A DNA stretch of 5,713 nt, taken from an uncultured Lachnospiraceae bacterium. GTDB taxonomy: Bacteria > Bacillota > Clostridia > Lachnospirales > Lachnospiraceae. The notes under the pieces are model-generated. The model had not been told where the DNA came from and did not search any database. It was given only the letters and a program-made list of their open reading frames with translations. The stretch's first letter is position 1. Every line of letters begins with the position of its first letter. Both the position numbers and the translations under genes were made by a program. The DNA lies in the NCBI GenBank assembly GCA_958446555.1, contig CAUCWU010000175.1:1-5713 (forward strand), read 5' to 3'. Positions 1-5,713 of this stretch are shown piece by piece.

Positions 1-1614
1 GGCTGCTATCGTACAGTAATAACGGTAATCGTCCTGATCACTAGTTGACTGAATGCTGTAGCGAGAAAGCATTGCATAGTCCATTCGAAGACCGCCAGAC
101 GAGCAATTCTCAATTACCAGATCTGGATAGCGTTTGAAGACATTTTCTAGCCATTCCAAATAGGCTCTCTCATGGCCAAGCATACCATCTCCGGCGCTGT
201 CTGCATGCTGATCAGTTCCAATACCAGGCTCGATGTTGTAATCCATCTTAATATATCCGACACCATACTCGCGAATCAGACGGTCAATTACACTATCTGC
301 ATAAGCGCGTACCTCTGGATTTCGATAGTCGAGCTGATAACGGCTTCGGTCATAGACACGCTTTCCATGACGCATAAAGAACCAATCATCCGGAACCTCC
401 TGTGCCATATGACAGTTGATGCCCATTACCTCAAGCTCCAGCCATACGCCAGGAATCATACCTTTGCTGCGGATATAGTCGGTAATCTCTCTGACACCGT
501 TTGGAAAACGCTTTCTGCTCTCCTTCCAGTCACCAACCTCATCCCACCAGTCTCCGTCTGCATACCAGCCGGCATCAATACAAAAGTATTCACATCCTGC
601 TTTGGCTGCTGCATCAATCAGTGGAAACTCTTCCTCTGCCGTCGGATGTCCCCACAGGCAGTTCATATAGTCGTTGAAGATAATTTTCAATGATTCATTG
701 TCGGCATTTGGACGACGAATGATTCTGCGGTACTGCGTCATTGTGTCAACTGCATCGTCAAAGCCTTGACTTGTGATACTGACTGCAACTGGCACACTGG
801 TAAAAGTATCTCCAGGTTCGAGTTTTTTAAACCAATGAGAATAGATTTCATTTGGGCCGGATGCTGCCAGATACAAATGACCGTTTTGATCGCCAATCTC
901 CCAGTGCCAAGAGCCGTTGTTTTCAATCTGCCAAAGCATACCGGTATGCGCTTCGGTATTTTCCAGATATCCCATCGGAAGATGCTCTTTTGCTGACCAG
1001 TTTCCGGTATTGCTGACGGTTAAAAGGTTGGATGAACGCTGATCACAAGCCGGCTGAATTCGCTCCATTCCAAAATCGCACAGATCATAGGTCTTCCAGT
1101 TTACTTCCTTCTGCCAACCATTGTGTGGAATGCGGATAGAAAGCTTCTTGTCGGCCGGAAGTGTACCTTCCTTGTCGATTCCTTCATAGTTAAAGGAAGA
1201 AATATAGTCAAGAACCTGTGACTCACTTCCCTGATTTTCAACCTCGTTCCAGAAACGTACAATCTGTAAGCCATCGTAAAACTGCAGATAGCTTCTTACA
1301 ATCACATCGGTCAATTCATCTCGAAGAAGAATTGTTAAAAGACGTCCCTTTTCATTTCGATTATCTTCCATGGATTCATAGCGCATATGCCAGCCTGGCG
1401 CTGTCACAATATACTTATTTCCATGGCGCTCATACGGGCGGTTGTAGCCTGACAGATTGATCTCAACTAAGCGAAAACCGTATTCAGTTGAGCGAGCAAC
1501 AATGTCTGTTTCTTTAAATGGCTTTGGGCCAAAGTGAAGAAATTTAAAGCAGTTGTCATCGGCAATCTCAAAGACGAGAAACATGCCGTTTTCGGAAATT
1601 TCTATTCTTTTCAT
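1..1614 (-). CDS. GH36-type alpha-galactosidase, N-terminal 538 residues (3' end outside window)
   Basis: Probably hydrolyses terminal alpha-1,6-galactosyl residues, as in melibiose and raffinose-family sugars, with retention of configuration. I read the frame by hand: 538 codons are open from ATG at 1614 to the window edge without a stop. Residues 1 to about 290 look like the beta-rich N-terminal domain. A (beta/alpha)8 barrel begins near 310. Visible barrel landmarks are CIDAGW (345-350), GVWLELEVMG (389-398), YIKMDYN (454-460) with D458 as expected nucleophile, ENCSSGG (502-508), and STSDQDDY (523-530). The last matches the family SDxxD region that carries the acid/base aspartate. GH36 enzymes usually have roughly 700 residues, so the rest of the barrel and the C-terminal domain lie off the left edge. 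No signal peptide or membrane segment is seen, so it is likely cytoplasmic and would depend on sugar import. Substrate is not fixed by sequence: alpha-N-acetylgalactosaminidase or another alpha-galactoside activity is possible. The start is chosen because AAGGAGGT lies just upstream and no earlier in-frame start has a better site. Confidence 0.88.
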   Translation of the reverse strand, partial: MKRIEISENGMFLVFEIADDNCFKFLHFGPKPFKETDIVARSTEYGFRLVEINLSGYNRPYERHGNKYIVTAPGWHMRYESMEDNRNEKGRLLTILLRDELTDVIVRSYLQFYDGLQIVRFWNEVENQGSESQVLDYISSFNYEGIDKEGTLPADKKLSIRIPHNGWQKEVNWKTYDLCDFGMERIQPACDQRSSNLLTVSNTGNWSAKEHLPMGYLENTEAHTGMLWQIENNGSWHWEIGDQNGHLYLAASGPNEIYSHWFKKLEPGDTFTSVPVAVSITSQGFDDAVDTMTQYRRIIRRPNADNESLKIIFNDYMNCLWGHPTAEEEFPLIDAAAKAGCEYFCIDAGWYADGDWWDEVGDWKESRKRFPNGVREITDYIRSKGMIPGVWLELEVMGINCHMAQEVPDDWFFMRHGKRVYDRSRYQLDYRNPEVRAYADSVIDRLIREYGVGYIKMDYNIEPGIGTDQHADSAGDGMLGHERAYLEWLENVFKRYPDLVIENCSSGGLRMDYAMLSRYSIQSTSDQDDYRYYCTIAA

Positions 1615-1628
1615 ATGACCTCCTTCAT
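1611..1628 (-). CDS. Possible five-codon leader frame (MKEVI) overlapping the GH36 start
   Basis: The upstream ATG of the duplicated unit (1628-1626) opens a frame of five codons, MKEVI, ended by TGA at 1613-1611. That stop overlaps the GH36 start codon in an ATGA arrangement, the classic geometry for translational coupling. An AGAGG stretch sits 4 bases before this ATG, so initiation is plausible. Nothing in the peptide suggests a function, such as a run of regulatory codons. It may be only a by-product of the duplication. Confidence 0.3.
   Translation of the reverse strand: MKEVI
1618..1625 (-). promoter_or_regulatory. Shine-Dalgarno site of the GH36 gene
   Basis: The minus strand reads AAGGAGGT, a near-perfect anti-16S match. 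Only 4 bases separate GGAGG from the ATG at 1614, which is shorter than usual for such a strong site. It supports the start at 1614. The site also lies inside a five-codon reading frame that starts at 1628, so ribosomes on that frame would pass through it. Confidence 0.75.
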
Positions 1629-1646
1629 ATGACCTCTTTTTACTAG

Positions 1647-1728
1647 AGTCCTTCGGTGAAGTGATTGCCCACGAGCCTGATCGTTTCACTTTACGGCATC
1701 GTGGGCAAAGCACTTCCACCTTAGGACT
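1647..1728. repeat. Long imperfect inverted repeat (hairpin) between UPF0371 and the GH36 gene
   Basis: The two arms pair in segments. From the outside in, these are AGTCCT (1647-1652) with AGGACT (1723-1728), then GGTG with CACC, then AAGTG with CACTT, and finally a perfect 10-bp inner stem of TTGCCCACGA (1665-1674) with TCGTGGGCAA (1699-1708). A further GCC/GGC pair sits at the base of the loop. About 25 base pairs form in all, interrupted by a 2x2 internal loop, a bulged base and a small CT/T mismatch. The hairpin starts 17 bases after the UPF0371 stop. On the minus strand it is followed by CTAGTAAAAAG rather than a T-run, so it is not a standard intrinsic terminator. It could act as mRNA processing or stability structure, as a protein operator, or be a palindromic extragenic repeat. 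Confidence 0.75.
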
Positions 1729-1745
1729 TTTACATTATGACCTGA

Positions 1746-3230
1746 TTAGAAATACTGCTTTGCGGTTGCCTCGCGAACTGGCTCGCAGGTTAAATCGACA
1801 CCTAGGCGCTTTAAGGTCTTGCTGTCTACATCGGAAAGCATAACAGATGTGTGTACCTGGCAGCCAGAAAGCTTTGGTAGCTGCTGCATTGCAAGCTTTG
1901 CCATATCGTCGGATGCTGCTGTGACAGATAGTGCAATTAATACCTCGTCTGTGTGAAGACGTGGATTTTTTGCGCCGAGGTAGCCGGTCTTTAACTTCTG
2001 AATTGGCTCAATGACTTCCGGAGCAATCAGCTTTCTGTCATGGTCAATGCCTGCTAAGTGCTTTAATGCATTTAGTAACAATGCGGCAGAGGCACCTAAA
2101 AGATCGCTTGTCTTTGAAGTAACGATGGTTCCGTCTGGAAGCTCAATTGCTGCTGTCGGAACACCGAGCTTATTGGCACGTTCCATTGCAGCGACCGTCA
2201 CCTTGCGGTCAGCTGGTGTAATCTTTGCCTGCTTCATCAAAAGCTCAATCTTATAGAGCTCGTTTTCACCGCCATCTTCCTTTGCAATCTTATTCATTGC
2301 TGTATAGTAACGGCGGATAATTTCCATTCTGGATGCCTCGCAGCAAGCCTCATCGTCAATGATACAGTTTCCTGCCATGTTGACACCCATATCGGTTGGA
2401 GACTTGTAATAACGATTTTCACCATAAATGCGCTCAAAGATTGCATTTAAAACTGGGAAGATTTCAATATCGCGATTGTAGTTTACTGTGGTTACTCCAT
2501 AAGCCTCTAAGTGGAACGGGTCAATCATGTTGACATCGTTTAAATCAGCTGTTGCTGCCTCATAGGCCAGATTTACCGGATGCTTCAGCGGAATATTCCA
2601 GATTGGGAAGGTCTCAAACTTTGCATATCCGGCATGCACACCGCGTAAGTTTTCATGGTAAAGCTGAGACAAACAGGTAGCCATCTTGCCACTTCCTGGT
2701 CCTGGAGCAGTAATGACAACAAGCGGTCTGGTTGTGCGTACATACTCGTTCTTTCCAAAGCCGTCTGGGCTAACGATCAATGAAACGTTGGACGGATAGC
2801 CGTCAATTGGATAGTGACGATAGACATCAATTCCCTTCTTCTCAAGACGCTTCTGGAACTGCACAGCACCAGACTGACCTGCAAATTGAGTGATGACAAC
2901 ACTTCCGACATACAGACCTTTCTTTTCAAATTCTTCTTTTAAGCGGAGAACATCAACATCGTAGGTGATACCAAGATCGCCACGCTTTTTGTTCTTCTCA
3001 ATATCAGTAGCTGAAATAACAATAACAATCTCAGCCATATCCGACAGCTGCATCAGCATCTGAAGCTTGCTATCCGGTGCAAATCCTGGAAGAACTCTGG
3101 ATGCATGGTAATCATCAAACAGCTTGCCACCGAATTCCAGATACAGCTTGTCGCCAAACTGGCTAATTCTCTCCTTAATGTGCTCCGACTGAATCTTTAG
3201 GTATTTTTCATTATCAAATCCGATTTTCAT
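1746..3230 (-). CDS. UPF0371 / DUF1846 family protein
   Basis: This complete 494-residue protein matches the UPF0371 (DUF1846) family in length and in the conserved openings MKIGFDNEKY and LYLEFGGKLFDDYHASRVLPGF. The family occurs mainly in Firmicutes and some Actinobacteria. To my knowledge no reaction is assigned. The N-terminal third looks alpha/beta, with a hydrophobic strand AEIVIVISATDI (66-77). Residues 174-183, TAPGPGSGKM, resemble a nucleotide-binding P-loop but lack the usual Ser/Thr after GK. Other likely conserved stretches are KSPTDMGVNMAGNCIIDDEA (276-295) and LPDGTIVTSKTSDLLGASAA (364-383). Acidic, Asn and Cys residues cluster in the first of these, as in an active-site or metal-binding region, but that is inference. 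There is no signal peptide or membrane segment, so it is presumably cytosolic. AGGGGAAG stands 3 bases before the ATG. The gene lies 69 bp after polC and 131 bp before the GH36 gene; neither neighbour explains its role. Confidence 0.93.
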   Translation of the reverse strand: MKIGFDNEKYLKIQSEHIKERISQFGDKLYLEFGGKLFDDYHASRVLPGFAPDSKLQMLMQLSDMAEIVIVISATDIEKNKKRGDLGITYDVDVLRLKEEFEKKGLYVGSVVITQFAGQSGAVQFQKRLEKKGIDVYRHYPIDGYPSNVSLIVSPDGFGKNEYVRTTRPLVVITAPGPGSGKMATCLSQLYHENLRGVHAGYAKFETFPIWNIPLKHPVNLAYEAATADLNDVNMIDPFHLEAYGVTTVNYNRDIEIFPVLNAIFERIYGENRYYKSPTDMGVNMAGNCIIDDEACCEASRMEIIRRYYTAMNKIAKEDGGENELYKIELLMKQAKITPADRKVTVAAMERANKLGVPTAAIELPDGTIVTSKTSDLLGASAALLLNALKHLAGIDHDRKLIAPEVIEPIQKLKTGYLGAKNPRLHTDEVLIALSVTAASDDMAKLAMQQLPKLSGCQVHTSVMLSDVDSKTLKRLGVDLTCEPVREATAKQYF

Positions 3231-3233
3231 TTT

Positions 3234-3240
3234 CTTCCCC
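3234..3240 (-). promoter_or_regulatory. Shine-Dalgarno site of the UPF0371 gene
   Basis: The minus strand reads AGGGGAAGAAAATG. The GGGGAAG stretch, with 6 bases between GGGG and the ATG at 3230, is a good purine-rich ribosome binding site and fixes the start of the 494-residue protein at the MKIGFDNEKY opening typical of the family. Confidence 0.65.
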
Positions 3241-3262
3241 TATTCTTGTAAATTATTAGTGT

Positions 3263-3298
3263 TTGCGATGCCCACGAATTGCTCCGTTGCTACGCAAC
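3263..3298. repeat. Small hairpin plus one TGCCCACGA motif in the polC-UPF0371 gap
   Basis: The 69-bp gap contains a perfect 5-bp stem GTTGC (3286-3290) with GCAAC (3294-3298) around a 3-base loop, just after the polC stop. The same bases can instead pair TTGCG (3263-3267) with CGCAA (3293-3297), enclosing the motif TGCCCACGA at 3269-3277. That 9-mer is also found in both arms of the hairpin at 1647-1728. No T-run follows the small stem in the direction of transcription, so I do not call it a terminator. A weak promoter for UPF0371 could lie in the AT-rich part (TAATAATTT on the minus strand), but no good -35 box accompanies it. Confidence 0.5.
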
Positions 3299-3299
3299 T

Positions 3300-5713
3300 C
3301 TAGAAATCAAAGAGTGACAACTGATTCGACTCTGGCAGATCACTTAAGATCCCCAGCTCCGACAGCTTATCACTTACGGTCTGTCCGACTTTGGCACGCT
3401 CTCGAAAATCCTGTTTGGAAAGGAATGGTCCTCCCAAAGCGGCCTCCACAATTGATTCTGCAGCCTTGTTTCCAAGACCTTCAATGGAACTTAGAGACGG
3501 CATCAACTTACCGTCAATAATTTGAAATCGTGTTGCCTGTACCTTAAATAGATCAATCGGTACAAATTCAAAGCCTCTGACATACATTTCCTGAACGATA
3601 CGCATATCGTGGTAGGAATCCTTCTCTTTTGGAGAAAGTGTATCCATGCGGCTCTCATAATCGGCCATATGGCGCTCTAGATCCTCTTTTCCCTTGCACA
3701 TTAACTCATAGGAAAAGGCAGTTGCACGGATGCTGAAGTAAGCGGCATAAAAGGCTTGCGGATAAAAGATCTTGCAGTAGGCGATTCGCCACATCATCAT
3801 AACATAGGCGGCAGCATGTGCCTTTGGAAACATGTACTTGATCTTCTTGCAGGACCAGATATACCAGTCTGGCACATCATGATCAATCATGGTCTGCTCC
3901 CACTCTGGCTGAAGACCTTTTCCTTTTCGGACGGCCTCCATGATCTTAAAGGAAAGACCCTTCTCGATTCCCTTGCTGATCAGATAGATCATGATATCAT
4001 CACGCGTACAGATTGCCGTGGAAATGGTGGCCTTCTTTTCTTGAAGAAGTGTCTGTGCATTTCCTAGCCATACATCGGTACCGTGGGACAGACCTGCAAT
4101 ACGAACCAGATCCGAAAAATGCTGAGGCTGTGTTTCAATTAACATGCCCATTGCAAAATCAGTACCAAACTCAGGAAGACCAAGTGCACCAAGCTTACAG
4201 CCACCAATGTCTTCTGGCTTGATGCCAAGTGCAGAGGTATCTTTAAACAGCGACATAACCTCAGGGCTGTCAAGCGGGATTTGTCTCGCATCAATTCCAG
4301 TCAAATCCTCCAACATACGAATCATTGTAGGATCATCATGGCCGAGAATATCAAGCTTTAACAGGTTGTGGTCAATTGAGTGGTAATCAAAGTGCGTTGT
4401 TACCGTGCTGGTCGTCATATCATTGGCTGGATGCTGAACCGGTGTGAAAGAGTTGATGTCCTCACCGATTGGAAGAACGATGATACCGCCTGGGTGCTGT
4501 CCTGAGGTTCTCTTAACACCAGTACAGCCGGCAACAAGTCGGTTGATCTCACACTCTCTTTTATGCTGGTTGTGATCTTCGTAATAATTCTTTACATAAC
4601 CAAATGCTGTTTTCTCAGCCAGTGTACCAACCGTACCGGCACGGAAGGTCTGACCGGCACCGAAGATAACCTCTGTGTAGGCATGCGCCTTACTCTGATA
4701 CTCACCTGAGAAGTTTAAGTCGATATCTGGCTCCTTGTCTCCATAGAAACCAAGGAAAGTCTCAAATGGGATATCGTAGCCATCCTTTGCGAGCTTTTCA
4801 CCGCAGACCGGACAGATCTTATCCGGCATATCACAGCCTGCGCCCCCGGCAAACTTTTTGACATCCTCTGAATCAAAATCGCTATAATGGCATTTCTTAC
4901 AGTAATAATGAGGACTCAGTGGATTGACCTCTGTGATACCAGACATTGTCGCGACAAATGAGGAACCAACTGATCCACGGGAACCTACCATATAGCCATC
5001 CTCGTTGGACTTGTGAACTAGCTTGACAGCAATCAGATACATAACGGCAAATCCATTGGAAATGATGGAGTGAAGCTCATGTTCCAGTCGTTCTTCTACG
5101 ATTGGCGGAAGTGGATCTCCGTACATCGAATGGGCCTTTTCATAGCACATATTTCGAAGATCGACATCTGAGTTTTCGATAACAGGTGGACACTTATCTG
5201 GTCGAACAGGTGCAAGATGGTCGATGCGATCAGAAATCAGATTCGTGTTTGTGACAACAACCTCATAGGCCTTGTCGCTTCCAAGATATTCAAATTCCTT
5301 TAGCATCTCCTCTGTGGTTCGATAATATAGAGGTGGCTGGAAGTCTGCATCTTTAAAACCTTTTCCACTCATAATGATTCTTCGATAAACTTCATCCTCT
5401 GGATTTAGAAAATGCACATCGCAGGTCGCACAGACTGGCTTATCATAGAGTTCACCAAGCTCTACAATTCGTTTGTTTAGGGCTTCTAGATCCTCTCTTG
5501 TCTTATAAGGGGAATCTTCATCTCTTAACATAAACTCATTGTTTCCAGTTGGCTGGATCTCCAGATAATCGTAGAAGGATACAATCTTTGCGATATCGTC
5601 ATCACTCTCGTTTCCTGTGATCGCACGAAATAGCTCACCTGCTTCACAGGCAGAGCCGATGATAATGCCCTCTCGATACTTCATGATCTCAGAGCGAGGA
5701 AAACGCGGGCTTC
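3300..5713 (-). CDS. polC: DNA polymerase III alpha subunit, PolC type, C-terminal part (5' end outside window)
   Basis: This is the replicative polymerase of low-GC Gram-positives, which extends DNA at the fork bound to the sliding clamp. The frame stays open to the right edge, reading SPRFPRSEI just before the Met at 5684. That Met is therefore internal, as in other PolC proteins where PRxPRS precedes the same stretch. PolC is usually about 1,440 residues, so the OB, exonuclease and first PHP parts lie off the window. Numbering from the Met at 5684: the rest of the PHP domain is residues 1 to about 130, including CATCDVHFLNPED (85-97). GSRGSVGSS (234-242) is a conserved polymerase-core motif. 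A zinc site has C262, C265, C291 and C294. The catalytic aspartates are D320 and D322 in PDIDLNFSGEYQ and D445 in KLDILGHDD. Further polymerase motifs are GLSHGTDVWLGNAQ (531-544) and KYMFPKAHAAAY (616-627). A helix-hairpin-helix DNA-binding segment (IEGLGNKAAESIVEA, 734-748) follows, then the clamp-binding motif QLSLF (788-792), two residues before the stop. All key residues are present, so the gene looks intact and functional. Confidence 0.98.
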   Translation of the reverse strand, partial: SPRFPRSEIMKYREGIIIGSACEAGELFRAITGNESDDDIAKIVSFYDYLEIQPTGNNEFMLRDEDSPYKTREDLEALNKRIVELGELYDKPVCATCDVHFLNPEDEVYRRIIMSGKGFKDADFQPPLYYRTTEEMLKEFEYLGSDKAYEVVVTNTNLISDRIDHLAPVRPDKCPPVIENSDVDLRNMCYEKAHSMYGDPLPPIVEERLEHELHSIISNGFAVMYLIAVKLVHKSNEDGYMVGSRGSVGSSFVATMSGITEVNPLSPHYYCKKCHYSDFDSEDVKKFAGGAGCDMPDKICPVCGEKLAKDGYDIPFETFLGFYGDKEPDIDLNFSGEYQSKAHAYTEVIFGAGQTFRAGTVGTLAEKTAFGYVKNYYEDHNQHKRECEINRLVAGCTGVKRTSGQHPGGIIVLPIGEDINSFTPVQHPANDMTTSTVTTHFDYHSIDHNLLKLDILGHDDPTMIRMLEDLTGIDARQIPLDSPEVMSLFKDTSALGIKPEDIGGCKLGALGLPEFGTDFAMGMLIETQPQHFSDLVRIAGLSHGTDVWLGNAQTLLQEKKATISTAICTRDDIMIYLISKGIEKGLSFKIMEAVRKGKGLQPEWEQTMIDHDVPDWYIWSCKKIKYMFPKAHAAAYVMMMWRIAYCKIFYPQAFYAAYFSIRATAFSYELMCKGKEDLERHMADYESRMDTLSPKEKDSYHDMRIVQEMYVRGFEFVPIDLFKVQATRFQIIDGKLMPSLSSIEGLGNKAAESIVEAALGGPFLSKQDFRERAKVGQTVSDKLSELGILSDLPESNQLSLFDF

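Larger units (their letters stand above)
1610..1636. repeat. Tandem 14-bp duplication of Shine-Dalgarno plus start codon
   Basis: The 13-mer TTCATATGACCTC occurs at 1610-1622 and again at 1624-1636, separated by one base. On the minus strand each copy reads GAGGTCATATGAA, which is a purine-rich ribosome-binding core, a 4-base spacer and an ATG. The downstream copy provides the GH36 start. The upstream copy offers a second, out-of-frame ATG at 1628. The two copies are identical over 13 bases, which suggests a recent slippage duplication or selection for both. Confidence 0.85.

Noticed and set aside
172..693. A 173-residue open frame on the plus strand
   Set aside because: It lies entirely antisense to the GH36 gene, whose frame carries clear family motifs. 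The plus-strand product has no recognisable domain and no good ribosome binding site.
738..926. A 62-residue minus-strand open frame
   Set aside because: It is a different frame inside the GH36 coding region, with the real frame continuous across it.
1678..1689. A cre-like catabolite repression site (minus strand GTGAAACGATCA) in the hairpin loop
   Set aside because: It is one base short of the CcpA consensus spacing and lacks the expected symmetry, so the resemblance is too weak to call.
1647..1728. Intrinsic terminator for UPF0371
   Set aside because: The stem is long, but no T-run follows it on the transcribed minus strand and the loop region is large.
1661..1843. A 60-residue plus-strand open frame across the UPF0371-GH36 gap
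   Set aside because: Much of it is the antisense of the UPF0371 C-terminus and the hairpin. There is no ribosome binding site, and the composition is not protein-like.
3241..3285. Promoter for UPF0371 with TAATAA as the -10 box
   Set aside because: No acceptable -35 hexamer lies 16-18 bases upstream, and AT-rich -10-like strings are common by chance in such gaps.
3756..4386. Several overlapping plus-strand open frames of 69-103 residues
   Set aside because: All are antisense to the conserved polymerase core of polC, which is plainly the coding frame.
5682..5684. ATG at 5684 as the true start of polC
   Set aside because: The frame stays open upstream to the window edge with residues (PRFPRSE) that match PolC, so this Met is internal.

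Overview
This window holds three genes, all on the minus strand, so transcription runs from the right edge to the left. The first is most of the C-terminal half of polC, the Gram-positive replicative DNA polymerase III alpha subunit. The second is a complete UPF0371/DUF1846 protein of unknown biochemistry. The third is the first 538 codons of a GH36-type alpha-galactosidase. polC is cut at the right edge and the GH36 gene at the left edge. I found no tRNA, rRNA, CRISPR array, insertion sequence or phage gene, and no stretch over 300 bases without a gene.

A PolC-type replicase restricts the host to Firmicutes and close relatives. Moderate base composition, strong AGGAGG-type ribosome binding sites, UPF0371, and a cytoplasmic GH36 enzyme suggest an anaerobic gut or rumen Clostridia member, perhaps Lachnospiraceae. 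That finer placement is inference, because no 16S or other marker is present.

Layout, in order of transcription: polC (5713 to 3300), a 69-bp gap (3231-3299), UPF0371 (3230 to 1746), a 131-bp gap (1615-1745), and GH36 (1614 to 1). The first gap has a small hairpin and one copy of the 9-mer TGCCCACGA. The second gap has a long imperfect hairpin whose inner arms carry the same 9-mer in both orientations. It is followed by a tandem duplication of a Shine-Dalgarno plus ATG unit just before the GH36 start.

The three genes do not form an obvious pathway: chromosome replication, an uncharacterised conserved protein, and alpha-galactoside breakdown. They may simply be co-directional neighbours with separate promoters, and the hairpin between UPF0371 and GH36 would be a natural boundary. 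The coding content is ordinary. The signals that deserve a second look are in the two intergenic gaps, and I see no convincing new multi-gene system.
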